DNA of 64,000 nt from Paraburkholderia sp. SOS3 (GCF_001922345.1 NZ_CP018811.1:372001-436000); one strand, 5' to 3'; numbered from the stretch's first letter, positions 39,010 to 48,939 are shown. Notes: a model not told the origin generated them from the letters alone. Program-made: numbers and translations.

Positions 39010-39762
39010 ATGCCCGATCCCGATTCCGATCTGATACGACCGCGCGCCGCGCGGCGCGTCCTGCTCGAAGTCATCGCCACGACCGTTGCCGATGCGAAGG
39101 CCGCGGAACAGGCGGGCGCCGACCGGCTCGAGCTGATCACCGCATTCGGCGAAGGCGGACTGACGCCGGGCATCGGCATGGTCGAAGCGGTGGTCGATGC
39201 GGTGCGCATTCCGGTCAATGTGATCGTACGGCCGCATAGCCGGTCGTTCGTATTCGATACGCACGACTACGCTGTCATGCTGCGCGATGTGCGAGCGATC
39301 GCGGCGGCGCGTGCCAACGGCATCGTGATCGGCATGCTGACGCCGACCGGCGAGATCGATTGCGATGGGCTCGCGCGTGCGATCGATGCGGCCGATGGTT
39401 TGGCGATTACGTTCCACCGTGCGTTCGATGAAGCGCGCGATCTGCCACGGGCATTCGACGCATTGCTCGGATTTGGCGCGGTAACGAACCTGCTGACGTC
39501 GGGCGGTGCGCCGTCGGCGCTGCAGGCGCAGCAGACGATTCGCGCGCTCGTTGCGCAGGCGCGCGGTTCGCATTGCACGGTGCTCGCGGGCGCGGGGCTC
39601 ACGGTCGATGCGCTGTCGGGTTTTGTCGCGGCGACCGGCGTGCATGCCGTGCATTTCGGCGGCGGCGTACGGGTCGGCGGCAATGGGCTTGCGCCGATCG
39701 ATGCCGCGAAAGTCGCGCGTGTGAGGGCGTTGCTCGATGCGGCGGCTGAGGTTGCCAGATGA
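39010..39762 (+). CDS. cutC: CutC family protein
   Basis: The 250-aa protein has the CutC TIM barrel: VLLEVIATTVADAKAAEQAG, ADRLELITAFGEGGLTPG, NVIVRPHSRSFVFD, GIVIGMLTPTGEID, ITFHRAFDEARD, NLLTSGGAPSALQ and VHFGGGVRVG. These are the standard conserved strands. CutC was described as a copper homeostasis protein, but the molecular role remains debated. It starts 42 bases after the EAL gene stop and may be cotranscribed. Confidence 0.92.
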   Translation: MPDPDSDLIRPRAARRVLLEVIATTVADAKAAEQAGADRLELITAFGEGGLTPGIGMVEAVVDAVRIPVNVIVRPHSRSFVFDTHDYAVMLRDVRAIAAARANGIVIGMLTPTGEIDCDGLARAIDAADGLAITFHRAFDEARDLPRAFDALLGFGAVTNLLTSGGAPSALQAQQTIRALVAQARGSHCTVLAGAGLTVDALSGFVAATGVHAVHFGGGVRVGGNGLAPIDAAKVARVRALLDAAAEVAR

Positions 39763-39764
39763 AG

Positions 39765-39842
39765 GCGGCAACTAAAAGCGGCAACTGAAAGCGGCAACTG
39801 AAAGCGGCAACTGAACGTGGCAACTGAAGGTGGCAACTGAAG
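39765..39842. repeat. Six tandem copies of a 13-bp unit after cutC
   Basis: The unit GCGGCAACTGAAA is repeated six times with few changes: copy 1 has ACTAAAA, copies 5 and 6 begin GTGG and end AAG. The array begins 2 bases after the cutC stop and lies before the convergent oxidoreductase gene. Read in frame it contains regular TGA/TAA stops, so it is non-coding. Confidence 0.9.
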
Positions 39843-39877
39843 GTAACGCGTAACCCGGGCCGCCATCCGTGCAGCGC

Positions 39878-42800
39878 TCACCGCGCCACAACCACTGGAA
39901 TCCCCTTCAAAGCCCCGCCGCCTTTTGCGTCGTCGAGCGCGCGCTGCACGGCCGCACCGGTCGCCGCATCGACGCCGACGCGCGACGCGAGTTCACGTTC
40001 GCTGCGCTTCACCGCGACGAGGTTCGCGAGCTTCACGTGGCCGTACCCGCGCACACGTGAATGCAGCTCGGCGAGCAGCGCGATGTCGTTCGCGTTGTCG
40101 GCGGTGATGACCGTCATCGCGCGTTCGATCGTCGACTGATAGTCGTCGGCGAGTTGCCGTTCCATGCGGCGCTCGGTCGTGCGCCCGAACGGATCGAGCG
40201 GCGTGCCGCGCAAGCTGCGACAACGGGCGAGCACGCGCAGCACGGGCCACATCCATTGTCCGAACGTCTGTTTGCGCGGTTCAATGGCGAGCGCGTGGTC
40301 GCCGCTGCCTTTATCGCCGCCCTTATCGCTGCGCTTACCGCCGCCCACGCCTTTGCCACTGCTGCGCGCCACACGCGACAACGCCGGCGGCGCCATATTG
40401 AACCTGACGCGAAAATCCTTGCCCGCAACGCCTTCGAACTGCGCTTCGAGCGCGTCACGGAAAGCCGGATCCGCATAGAGCCGTGCGACTTCGTATTCGT
40501 CTTTCACCGCGAGCAGACGATAGAAAGTCGTCGCGACGGCGCGCGTGATGCGCTCGCCCGACACACCCGCTTCGCCGGATACGCCAGCTGACCCGCATGC
40601 GCGCGCTTCGGCACGCCGCACCGCATCCACGAGGGTGCGAAAACGCGTCACGTAGCCACGCCCGCCGTACGCCGCAAGCCGCGCTTCGCGGTCCGTGATC
40701 AGCGCATCGAGCGCCTCGAGCGCCTCGAGCGCGTCGGGCGACACTACGGCGCTCGATGTCCGCCGCGCCGTCCCCGCATGCCGTTGTTGCCACAACATTT
40801 CAAGCGCCGCGGCATCGCCGGCCGCCATGCGCCCAATCGAGAACGCGAGCTGATTCATCTGCACCGCGACGTTGTTGAGCTCGATCGCCCGCATCATCGC
40901 TTCGAGCGAAACCGGCACGAGCCCCTGTTGCCAGGCGAAACCGAGCATCAGAATATTCGCGCCTATCGTGTCGCCGAGAAAACGCGTCGCAAGCGCCTGG
41001 GCGTCGCATGCGGCGAGCCGGTCGCTGCCTGCCGCGTGGCGCATCTTGTCGAGTAAAGCGCCTGCGTGCAGATTCGCATCGGGGTTACGCACGAACGCGG
41101 CATTCGGAATCGCATGCGTATTGACGACGATTCGCGAGCGCCCATGCCGCACCGTCTGCAACGCTTCAGCGCTTGCGCCGACCACCATATCGCACGCGAG
41201 CAGCACATCGGCCTGTTGCGTATCGATACGTACCTGGTTCAACCATGCGTCGCGCGCGGCAAAGCGCACATACGACAGCACCGAGCCGCCCTTTTGCGCG
41301 AAGCCCATGAAATCGAGCACCGACGCGCTCTTGCCCTCGAGATGCGCGGCCATGCTGATCAGCGCGCCGACCGTCACGACGCCGGTGCCGCCGACACCGG
41401 TCACGAGGATGTCGTAGGGCGCCGCATCGAGCTTCGCAGCCGGGTGCGGCAGCGCATCGACGCGCGCCGCGAGCGCGTCGACATCGAAAGCAACGCCCGC
41501 AGCCTTCTTCAACGCGGCGCCTTCGACCGTGACGAAGCTCGGACAAAACCCGTTCACGCACGAGTAGTCCTTGTTGCACGACGACTGATCGATGCGGCGC
41601 TTGCGGCCAAGCGCTGTCTCGACCGGCTCGACCGACAGACAGTTCGACTGCACGCCGCAATCGCCGCAGCCTTCGCAGACGGCTTCGTTGATAAAGAGCC
41701 GCTTGTCCGGATCGGGAAATTCGCCCTTTTTGCGGCGGCGGCGTTTTTCGGCGGCACAGGTCTGGTCGTAGATCAGCACGGTGACGCCGTCGATATCGCG
41801 CAACTGCCGTTGCACCGCGTCGAGTTCGCTGCGGTGATGAAACGTCGTGCCCTTCGGGAACAGCGTATGGTGTCCGTCGTATTTCTCCGGCTCGTCGCTG
41901 ACCACGACGAAGTGCGATACGCCTTCCGCTTCCACCTGCCGTGCGATCTGCGGCACGGAAATGCTGCCGTCGACCGGTTGGCCTCCCGTCATCGCAACCG
42001 CATCGTTATAGAGAATCTTGTACGTGATCGTCGCTTTCGCCGCGACCGCCTGACGGATCGCGAGAATGCCCGAATGAAAGTAGGTGCCGTCGCCCAGGTT
42101 CTGGAATACATGGCGCGTCTTCGTGAACATCGCGTGCGCGGCCCAATCGACGCCCTCGCCGCCCATCTGGATCAGCCCCGTCGTATCGCGCTCCATCCAC
42201 GACGCCATGAAATGGCAGCCGATGCCGGCCTGCGCGATCGAGCCTTCGGGCACCTTCGTCGACGTGTTATGCGGGCAGCCCGAGCAGAAGTACGGCACGC
42301 GCCGCACCGCGTCGGCTTCGTTCGACAGGATCTGCGGCGCAACGAGATCGACGACGCGCTCGCGCCGGTCGAGCGTGGGCTTGTGGCGCGCGAGCCAGCT
42401 CGCGAACACGGGCAGGATCCGCGACGGCCGCAACTCGCCGAGCGCGGACAGTAGCGGTGTGCCGTCCGGCGCATGCTTGCCGATCACCGTCGGGCGCGCG
42501 CCGCTCGTCCGGTTGTACAGATATTCCTTGATCTGCTGTTCGACGACCGGACCTTTCTCTTCGATCACGAGCACTTCGGCGAGGCCGCCGACGAACGCAT
42601 CGATGCGCGTCATCTCCAGGGGGAACGACAGGCCGACCTTGTAGATGCGCACGCCGGCCGCGTCGAGATCGGCGGCGCTCAGGTCGAGGCGGCGCAGCGC
42701 TTCCATCAGATCGAGATGCGCCTTGCCGCATGTGACGATGCCCACATTCGCATGCGGGCTCGGCGCGATCCATTTGTCGATGCTGTTGATCCGCGCGAAA

Positions 42801-43690
42801 TGCCGCACGGCGTCGAGCTTGGCCGCGAGCCGCGCTTCGATCGCGAGACTCGGCAGATCGGGCCAGCGGTTGTGCAGGCCGCCCTCGGGCATTGCCTCGC
42901 GCATCTCCTCACACGTCGCGGCGTCGGGGCGTGCCGTCCAGTCCGTGCGCAATGCGTCGAGGTCGACGGTCGAGCCCGATTCGACCGTCTCCGAAATCGC
43001 CTTGAAGCCGACCCATGCGCCCGAGAAGCGCGACAGCGCCCAGCCGTAGAGGCCGAACTCGAGCATGTCGGCAATGTTCGACGGATTCACGACCGGCATA
43101 TGCCACGACATCATCGCGAACTCGCTCTGATGCGGCATCGACGACGACACGCAGCCGTGATCGTCGCCCGCGACCACGAGCACGCCGCCGTGCGGCGACG
43201 ATCCATACGCATTGCCGTGCTTGAGCGCGTCGCCGGCGCGGTCGACGCCCGGGCCTTTGCCGTACCACATCGCAAACACGCCATCGACGGTGCGCTCCGG
43301 GTCTGCTTCGGCGCGCTGTGTGCCGAGCACCGCGGTGCCGCCGAGCTCTTCGTTGATCGCGGGCAGGAAGCGGATGTTGTTGTCGGCGAGCAGCGTGCCC
43401 GCCTTCCACAATTGCTGATCGACCATGCCGAGCGGCGAGCCGCGATAGCCGCTGACGAAGCCGGCCGTGTCGAGCCCGCGCGCCTCGTCGAGCGCGCGTT
43501 GCATCAGCACGAGGCGCACGAGCGCTTGCGTGCCGGTCAGGAAGATCCGGCCGCGCGTCGCAGTGAGGTTGTCGGAAAGGCGATAGTCGGCGAGAGCGGG
43601 CGTGCCGTCCTGAGCGCGGTGCGAGGTGACGTTCGGGTTGGCGTCCGCCGTGATGTCCGGGTTTGCGTCATCGGGTAGGCGGGCCGTCAT
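39878..43690 (-). CDS. Indolepyruvate:ferredoxin oxidoreductase family protein, fused single chain
   Basis: The 1,270-aa protein joins both halves of the archaeal enzyme. The N-terminal two thirds carry the TPP-dependent part: FVSGYRGSPLGMVDQQLWKA, MWYGKGPGVDR, CSGCPHNTSTKVPEGS and GGEGVDWAAH with NLGDGTYFHSG. Ferredoxin-like cysteines follow (CEGCGDCGVQSNCLS, CNKDYSCVNGFCPSFV). The C-terminal gamma-like domain starts YDILVTGVGGTGVVTVGALI. The family oxidatively decarboxylates aryl- or branched-chain 2-oxoacids to acyl-CoA with ferredoxin as acceptor. The first 30 residues contain a near repeat (ADANPDIT/ADANPNVT) and a later start is possible. Confidence 0.93.
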   Translation of the reverse strand: MTARLPDDANPDITADANPNVTSHRAQDGTPALADYRLSDNLTATRGRIFLTGTQALVRLVLMQRALDEARGLDTAGFVSGYRGSPLGMVDQQLWKAGTLLADNNIRFLPAINEELGGTAVLGTQRAEADPERTVDGVFAMWYGKGPGVDRAGDALKHGNAYGSSPHGGVLVVAGDDHGCVSSSMPHQSEFAMMSWHMPVVNPSNIADMLEFGLYGWALSRFSGAWVGFKAISETVESGSTVDLDALRTDWTARPDAATCEEMREAMPEGGLHNRWPDLPSLAIEARLAAKLDAVRHFARINSIDKWIAPSPHANVGIVTCGKAHLDLMEALRRLDLSAADLDAAGVRIYKVGLSFPLEMTRIDAFVGGLAEVLVIEEKGPVVEQQIKEYLYNRTSGARPTVIGKHAPDGTPLLSALGELRPSRILPVFASWLARHKPTLDRRERVVDLVAPQILSNEADAVRRVPYFCSGCPHNTSTKVPEGSIAQAGIGCHFMASWMERDTTGLIQMGGEGVDWAAHAMFTKTRHVFQNLGDGTYFHSGILAIRQAVAAKATITYKILYNDAVAMTGGQPVDGSISVPQIARQVEAEGVSHFVVVSDEPEKYDGHHTLFPKGTTFHHRSELDAVQRQLRDIDGVTVLIYDQTCAAEKRRRRKKGEFPDPDKRLFINEAVCEGCGDCGVQSNCLSVEPVETALGRKRRIDQSSCNKDYSCVNGFCPSFVTVEGAALKKAAGVAFDVDALAARVDALPHPAAKLDAAPYDILVTGVGGTGVVTVGALISMAAHLEGKSASVLDFMGFAQKGGSVLSYVRFAARDAWLNQVRIDTQQADVLLACDMVVGASAEALQTVRHGRSRIVVNTHAIPNAAFVRNPDANLHAGALLDKMRHAAGSDRLAACDAQALATRFLGDTIGANILMLGFAWQQGLVPVSLEAMMRAIELNNVAVQMNQLAFSIGRMAAGDAAALEMLWQQRHAGTARRTSSAVVSPDALEALEALDALITDREARLAAYGGRGYVTRFRTLVDAVRRAEARACGSAGVSGEAGVSGERITRAVATTFYRLLAVKDEYEVARLYADPAFRDALEAQFEGVAGKDFRVRFNMAPPALSRVARSSGKGVGGGKRSDKGGDKGSGDHALAIEPRKQTFGQWMWPVLRVLARCRSLRGTPLDPFGRTTERRMERQLADDYQSTIERAMTVITADNANDIALLAELHSRVRGYGHVKLANLVAVKRSERELASRVGVDAATGAAVQRALDDAKGGGALKGIPVVVAR

Positions 43691-43946
43691 GAAGAGTCTC
43701 CGTTTCCTGTATGCGCATGCAGTGCCGACGGGTGCGGCCGGTACGAGATCGGCTCAAGCGTCGGCACATGATCGGCACGAGCGTCGGCAATGCAGCGAAA
43801 GAGACTCTATTTTTTAGCGCCGGACAGAGAGAGTTTTTGCTAAGTTCGCGCGAAGATCGGGTGGCGGCGCGATGGGCCGGGTGAATTCCGCCTTTTTTGA
43901 GATAAATCTGCCGGGTCGCATGCGGGGCGCGTTGCCGGGATACCTC

Positions 43947-44945
43947 TTATGCCTGCTCAGTCCGGATCGTATTCACATCGCCGGGCGCCAACGGCTCGAA
44001 CGGCTCGACATCGTTAAAGCGCGTGTAGTCGACGTGACTGATGCCGCCTTCTTCGCGGATCACGTCGACATAGCGGGACTGCCAGCGGATATCGGCGCTC
44101 GGCCATGCATACCGTGCCTGCATCGTCTGCGAGGTATTTTCGTCGGAGCCTTCGATCGTGAGCAGCACCTGGGCGTGCTGGCTTGCGAGCGACTCGGCGG
44201 TCTCGCCGAACAGCGGACTTCTCTCGTCGATCACATGCATGAGGTTCCAGCCGAACATGAACAGCGGATGCTGGTCGCGCACGAGTTCGAGGTCGCGAAT
44301 CCGGCGGATGCGGTAGCCTTCGGACGTCGTTTCGATGCGCATCAGCCGCAGCCGGGCGCGCGCTTCGGAGATCACGTTCTGACGCGCATTGGCCGCGCGC
44401 ACCATCAGCGTGTTGCGGCCTTCGATCGGATGCACGACGGCAAGGCGCGCGAACATGATCTGCGCGCGCGGCCGCGAAAAACGCGCGAACACGAGACCGG
44501 TGGCCAGCGCGATCCCCGACATGCCGACGAAAATTTCGAGCGTGGCGACGAGATGGGCGTAGACCGTCTGCGGATGCATGTCGCCGTAGCCGACTGTCGC
44601 AAGCGTTTCGACGCTGAAGAAGAAGGCGCCGACGAAGCCCTGCGGCGACTGGTTCGCGATCGGTGCGTGGCCGAGCATATAGAGCGATGCGAAGCCGGTG
44701 TTGAGCACGAGAAACAACGCCGCGAGCGATGCGAAGAACGTGGGCCACTTCATCGTCAGCGCGCGGTGGTAGAGATCCTGCCAGACGCGCAGCGGCAATC
44801 CGTGCGTGACGATCGTATGTGCGTGGACGTGCGTGGTGCGGTTGATTACGCGGTTGCTTCGGTGACTGGAGCGTCTCGGTTCGTTTGTCCGGTTTGGCGT
44901 GCCGCTCGACGACATCGCGTTCTCACGGTGGTTGAAAACGCGCAA
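43947..44945 (-). CDS. KirBac-type inward-rectifier potassium channel
   Basis: The 332-aa protein has two membrane helices (WPTFFASLAALFLVLNTGFA and TLEIFVGMSGIALATGLVFA) around a pore loop with the K+ selectivity filter TVGYGD. A long cytoplasmic Kir domain follows (VVHPIEGRNTLMVRAANARQ, DQHPLFMFGWNLMHVIDERS). The slide helix DLYHRALTMKWPTFF precedes TM1. The start is uncertain: the ATG at 44915 would remove ten residues (MSSSGTPNRT start). It is an inner-membrane channel; the gating signal is unknown. Confidence 0.9.
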   Translation of the reverse strand: MRVFNHRENAMSSSGTPNRTNEPRRSSHRSNRVINRTTHVHAHTIVTHGLPLRVWQDLYHRALTMKWPTFFASLAALFLVLNTGFASLYMLGHAPIANQSPQGFVGAFFFSVETLATVGYGDMHPQTVYAHLVATLEIFVGMSGIALATGLVFARFSRPRAQIMFARLAVVHPIEGRNTLMVRAANARQNVISEARARLRLMRIETTSEGYRIRRIRDLELVRDQHPLFMFGWNLMHVIDERSPLFGETAESLASQHAQVLLTIEGSDENTSQTMQARYAWPSADIRWQSRYVDVIREEGGISHVDYTRFNDVEPFEPLAPGDVNTIRTEQA

Positions 44946-44994
44946 AGCGTAGCACGCGCCATGCGTGCGTCAGGTCGATTTTTGGCGCGGCGCG

Positions 44995-45240
44995 TTACGG
45001 GAACGCACGCGGCTTCGGAATGCCGGCGCCATGGTCGATATCGGCCACGGCCTGGCGCCGCGCCGATTCGACAGCCTCGGCCTCGCTCGCGTAGCCGGCG
45101 TCGCCGCCGACGGTCGTCCAGCGCTGCACGGCGTGGTCGTTGTGCCGGATCTCGTACTCGGCATCCCAGCGCGCGCCTTGCAGCGCGAGCGGCCGCACAT
45201 GAATCGAATACACGCCGTAAAGGAAGAGCGGTTCAGCCAT
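44995..45240 (-). CDS. Small conserved hypothetical protein
   Basis: The 81-aa protein from ATG 45240 begins MAEPLFLYGVYSIHVRPLAL and contains WDAEYEIRHNDHAVQRWTTV and EAEAVESARRQAVADID. The pattern (beta strands followed by a helix with Ala/Glu heptads) is shared with small uncharacterised Burkholderia proteins. The frame is open upstream to 45483 but a GGAAGAG-like ribosome site is not available there. No function is known to me. Confidence 0.7.
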   Translation of the reverse strand: MAEPLFLYGVYSIHVRPLALQGARWDAEYEIRHNDHAVQRWTTVGGDAGYASEAEAVESARRQAVADIDHGAGIPKPRAFP

Positions 45241-45325
45241 GTTCGTCTCCGCCTGATGATGAGCGGAACGGGACGCGGCACGGGGCGCCGGTCGCAGCGG
45301 GCGACCCGCATGCCGCGCTCGCCCG

Positions 45326-45547
45326 CTAGAGTTCGATTTCGCCGAGGATCCGATGGGCAAGCGCCTTGGCTTCTTCGAGCGCTTCTTCGGCACTGGCCGA
45401 TACGCTTCCGACTTCGTAGACCGTGTTCTCGGTCTCGTCGCCTTCATCGCGCTCGAGCGCGACGACGCCCTGGTAGCGTCCACCGTCTACCGGCCGCACC
45501 GACGCCGTGGCCGTGTAGATCCCTTTCGTGTAGGTGACGTCCTCCAT
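45326..45547 (-). CDS. Small acidic conserved hypothetical protein
   Basis: The 73-aa protein reads as beta strands followed by one helix: MEDVTYTKGIYTATASVRPV, GVVALERDEGDETENTVYEV and SAEEALEEAKALAHRILGEI. A strong AAGGAG ribosome site precedes the ATG. The strand-helix layout is similar to that of the next gene on the same strand, so the two may be distant relatives or form one transcript. No function is known to me. Confidence 0.75.
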   Translation of the reverse strand: MEDVTYTKGIYTATASVRPVDGGRYQGVVALERDEGDETENTVYEVGSVSASAEEALEEAKALAHRILGEIEL

Positions 45548-45707
45548 GATGAATCTCCTTCAGGAAGGAGATTCCATCCTAGCACGGCGTGTCGACGCTT
45601 TCAGCGCGGCGGCGCTCATGCCGGCGCGCCGGCTTGCGGCTTGGGTCTCGGGATCAGTCGCTCGTCGCGCGTTCAGTCGCGCATTTGGTCGCGCGTTCAG
45701 TCGCGCG

Positions 45708-46628
45708 TTAGTCGTTCAGCAGCGACACGACTTCGTCGAGCGTCGGAGAATGCGCGCCCGAGTGGCGGCACGCGGCCGCGCCCGCGGCGAGCGCGAACGC
45801 AAGATGCTCGTTCCATTTGCGCTGCGGCGCGCTCATGAGGCTGAACAGCAGGCCGCCGATCGACGCGTCGCCGGCGCCGACCGTGTCGACCACTTCGACG
45901 CGCGGCGGCGCCGCTTCGACGATCAGCCCGCCGTCGATCAACGTCGCCTTGTCCGCGCCGCGCGTGACGAGCACGATCGCGTCGGGATTCATCGTGCGCA
46001 ACTGGTCGAGCGCGTTCGCTTCGCTGGTTTTGAACAGCATGCGCAGGTCTTCGTCGGAAACCTTGATCAGGTCCGCGAGCGCGGCCATCTTGCGCAGCGT
46101 CGGCTCGTAGCCGTGCTCCATCAGATTCCGGTAATTCGGGTCGAAGCTGATCTTCACGCCGCGTTCGCGCAGTTGCGCCGCGAGATCGACGAGCGTCGTG
46201 CCGAGCGGTTGCCGCACGAGGCTGATGCAGCCGAAGTGCGCCCACTTCACCTGCGCTTGCCAGTCCTCGGGCAGCAGCGCGGGATCGAACGCGAGATCCG
46301 CGCTGTGCTCGCCCATGAAGAAGTACGCGGGCGGATGCGTCTGATGCACGATCGCAAGCAGCGGCGGGCGGTCGACGCGCTGCATGAAGCGCATGTCGAG
46401 GCCCGCGGCGACGCTCGCGTTCCATAGTTCGTCGGAGAAGCAGTCGGTGCCGAGCGACCCGGCGCATGCGGTCGGCAGGCCCAGGCGCGCGACTGCGCGC
46501 GCGACGTTCCAGCCGGCGCCGCCCGGATGCGAGAGCCATTGCGAGTCGCCGGCGCGCACGAGGTCGGTCAGGATGTCGCCGGCCGATACGAAAACAGGTA
46601 GTGCAGTGCTCGCGGTCATGGTGCTCAC
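45708..46628 (-). CDS. PfkB-family carbohydrate kinase (probable fructokinase)
   Basis: The 306-aa protein has both PfkB signatures: SHPGGAGWNVARAVARLG near residue 33 and VVDTVGAGDASIGGLLFSLM near 250, with the catalytic Asp in GAGDA. ISFDPNYRN and IKVSDEDLRML are typical of fructokinases. It follows a mannose-isomerase-like gene, so a mannose to fructose to fructose-6-phosphate route is likely. The start is either GTG 46628, giving a GTGA overlap with the upstream gene, or ATG 46619. Confidence 0.88.
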   Translation of the reverse strand: MSTMTASTALPVFVSAGDILTDLVRAGDSQWLSHPGGAGWNVARAVARLGLPTACAGSLGTDCFSDELWNASVAAGLDMRFMQRVDRPPLLAIVHQTHPPAYFFMGEHSADLAFDPALLPEDWQAQVKWAHFGCISLVRQPLGTTLVDLAAQLRERGVKISFDPNYRNLMEHGYEPTLRKMAALADLIKVSDEDLRMLFKTSEANALDQLRTMNPDAIVLVTRGADKATLIDGGLIVEAAPPRVEVVDTVGAGDASIGGLLFSLMSAPQRKWNEHLAFALAAGAAACRHSGAHSPTLDEVVSLLND

Positions 46629-47956
46629 CGTGCGGTTCGATTCAGGGAAAGAGCGGCCTGCGCGGCGGCATCCGCGGTTTGCGCTTCGGTTGCGGGATCC
46701 TGCAACGCGTGCATCAGCACTTCGTAGCAGGCGCCCATCGTGTGATAGTCGGTCTTGCCGGCCGGACTTTTTTCGTCGCTGTACTTGCGGTTATCGCAAG
46801 TCAGAATGCGATACCACGCGCCGTAGCGGTGATCGACGAAATAAGCCCAGCTATAGCGCCACAGTTCGTCGTACCAGTCCCAGAAACGCTCGTTGCCGGT
46901 GCGCTTGCCGAGCAGTGCGGCGGCCGCGAACGTCTCGGCCTGCACCCAGAAGTACTTGTCGTGATCGCAGATCGTGCGGTCCGGGCCGAAGCCGTAATAG
47001 AGACCGCCGTGGTCGTTGTCCCACGCGTGCGTCATCGCCGCGTCGAAGAGTTCGATGGCGCGCGGCAGCAGCCACGGCAGCGGGCGGTGCCGCTCGAGAA
47101 TCAGCAGAAGCTTGGCCCATTCGGTCTGGTGGCCGGGCTGGAAGCCCCACGGCCGGAAGATGTTGGAGCTGTCTTCCTCGTTGTAATGCCAGTCCACCGA
47201 CCAGTCCGCGTGATAGTGCTCCCACACGAGCCCTTGCGACAGCTTTGCCTGGCGGATCGTCATGTTGGAAGCGACACGTTCCGCGCGGTCCAGATAGACG
47301 AGGTGGCCCGTCGCTTCATACGCGGCGAGCAGCGCCTCGGTTGTGTGCATGTTCGCGTTCTGGCCGCGATATGTGCTCACGCGCCAGTCGGCCGTCGCTT
47401 CGTCGGCGTAGAGCCCCGCGGCTGCGTCCCAGAAGCGGTGCTCCATCAGCTCGAAGGTGGCGGCGATCATCGGCTTCGCTTCCTCGATGCCGGCCATATA
47501 CGCATGCGCGTACGCGAGCAGCACGAAGGCGAGGCCGTAGCAGTGGCGCGTGCCGTCGAGCGTGCGCTTGTGGCCGTCGCGCCATTCGAGCTCCCAGTCG
47601 TAGCCCTCGTTATGCGCGTCCCAATGCGCGTCGCGCAGGAACTTGAGGCCGTGGCGCGCGTATTCGAGGTGCTGCGGATCGCCGAACTGCCGGTACGCCA
47701 TCGCGTAATTGAACACGTAGCGGCAGCTGCTGACGAGGTGGCGCGTCGTGCGGTCGTAGATCGAGCCGTCGTCGCGCAGGAAATGGAAAAAGCCGCCGCT
47801 CGGATCGAGCACGTTCGGCGCGTAAAACGCGAGCGTGTGCCGGATATGCGCGAGCAGGAAATCGCGGTCGCGGTAGCTCGTGACCGGCGGCACGCCGGCT
47901 GCGGTCGCTGAACCGGGAGGAAGTGCGTCGGAAAGAAGCGTGTCGGATCGGGTCAT
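46625..47956 (-). CDS. AGE-family sugar isomerase/epimerase (probable D-mannose isomerase)
   Basis: The 443-aa protein has the (alpha/alpha)6 barrel pattern of the N-acylglucosamine 2-epimerase/mannose isomerase family: DFLLAHIRHTLAFYAPNVLD, GGFFHFLRDDGSIYD, RYVFNYAMAYRQFG, GYDWELEWRDGHKR, RPWGFQPGHQTEWAKLLLIL and HRYGAWYRILTCDNRKYSDE. The family interconverts mannose and fructose (or glucose). Clustering with a fructokinase-like kinase favours mannose isomerase. The start overlaps the LacI gene stop by ATGA. A longer upstream frame to 48181 is not conserved. Confidence 0.87.
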   Translation of the reverse strand: MTRSDTLLSDALPPGSATAAGVPPVTSYRDRDFLLAHIRHTLAFYAPNVLDPSGGFFHFLRDDGSIYDRTTRHLVSSCRYVFNYAMAYRQFGDPQHLEYARHGLKFLRDAHWDAHNEGYDWELEWRDGHKRTLDGTRHCYGLAFVLLAYAHAYMAGIEEAKPMIAATFELMEHRFWDAAAGLYADEATADWRVSTYRGQNANMHTTEALLAAYEATGHLVYLDRAERVASNMTIRQAKLSQGLVWEHYHADWSVDWHYNEEDSSNIFRPWGFQPGHQTEWAKLLLILERHRPLPWLLPRAIELFDAAMTHAWDNDHGGLYYGFGPDRTICDHDKYFWVQAETFAAAALLGKRTGNERFWDWYDELWRYSWAYFVDHRYGAWYRILTCDNRKYSDEKSPAGKTDYHTMGACYEVLMHALQDPATEAQTADAAAQAALSLNRTAR

Positions 47957-48939
47957 GACGGATTTACCGAGGTACTGGCGCGGACAACGAGATTGACGGG
48001 CAGGCGCACTTCGGCTTCGGCCGGGGCCTCTTCGAGCAACAGCTCGATGCCGCGCCGGCCGAGCGCTTCCTTGTCGACGGCGATCGTCGACAACGGCGGC
48101 GTGGCGTGCGCGGCGGCGGGGATGTCGTCGAAACCGATGATCGCGATGTCGTCGGGCACGCGCAGGCCGCGCGCGGCGCACGCGCGCAGCGCGGCGAGCG
48201 CCGCCGCGTCGTTATACGCAAAGACCGCATCGGGCTTCGGGCCCGGCGCGTCGAGCAGGCGCTGCATGGCAAGCGCTGCGCCCGTGGCCGGGTCGAGCCC
48301 CGCGTCGATCGTCACTTCGAGCGACGGATCGAACAGCAGCCCCGCTTCGAAAAACGCGCGCCGGTAGCCGAGCGCGCGCTGCGCGATGCTGTAGTGCGCG
48401 AGCGATCCGCCGATAAACGCGACGCGTGTGCGCTTCTGCGCGAACAGATGGCGCATGGCGAGCGCCGCGCCCGTTGCGTTGTCGAGGTTGACCGAGCGCA
48501 GGCCGGGCGCCCACAGGTCGATCAGGACGAGCGGGCGTTGCATCGCGGCGAGCGTCGCGAGCGTTTCGGGCTCGACGAAGCCGGCCACCGCGATCGCGTC
48601 GGGCGCATGCAGACGCATTTGCTGCGCGACGTCTTCGGTCGGCCCGGCGGTCAGCACCGACGGCACGATGCCGCGTTCGCGGCACGCGTCTTCGACGCCG
48701 TGCAGCACGCTCGAGAAAAACGGGCTCGCGGCGAAATTGTTGTGCTGACGGTGCAGCAGGAACGTGAGCCGGCGAATCCGCGGGCGCAATTGGGCGGCGT
48801 CGTAGCCAAGCCGGCGCGCCGCTTCGACGACGCGTACGCGCGTCGCGTCGGAGAGGCCCGGCTGGTTTTTCAGCGCGCGCGAGACGGTGCCGATCGACAC
48901 GCTGGCCTCGCGCGCGACGTCGCGAATCGTAGTTGCCAT
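47953..48939 (-). CDS. LacI-family transcriptional regulator
   Basis: The 328-aa protein from ATG 48939 begins with the LacI helix-turn-helix MATTIRDVAREASVSIGTVS, then RALKNQPGLSDATRVRVVEA and the hinge-helix region ARRLGYDAAQLRPRIRRLTF. A periplasmic-binding-protein-like sensor follows (VAFIGGSLAHYSIAQRALGY, DAVFAYNDAAALAALRACAA, IAIIGFDDIPAAAHATPPLS). It heads the operon with the isomerase and kinase and probably represses it in response to mannose or a derivative. The 27 extra codons up to 49020 are not conserved. Confidence 0.92.
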   Translation of the reverse strand: MATTIRDVAREASVSIGTVSRALKNQPGLSDATRVRVVEAARRLGYDAAQLRPRIRRLTFLLHRQHNNFAASPFFSSVLHGVEDACRERGIVPSVLTAGPTEDVAQQMRLHAPDAIAVAGFVEPETLATLAAMQRPLVLIDLWAPGLRSVNLDNATGAALAMRHLFAQKRTRVAFIGGSLAHYSIAQRALGYRRAFFEAGLLFDPSLEVTIDAGLDPATGAALAMQRLLDAPGPKPDAVFAYNDAAALAALRACAARGLRVPDDIAIIGFDDIPAAAHATPPLSTIAVDKEALGRRGIELLLEEAPAEAEVRLPVNLVVRASTSVNPS

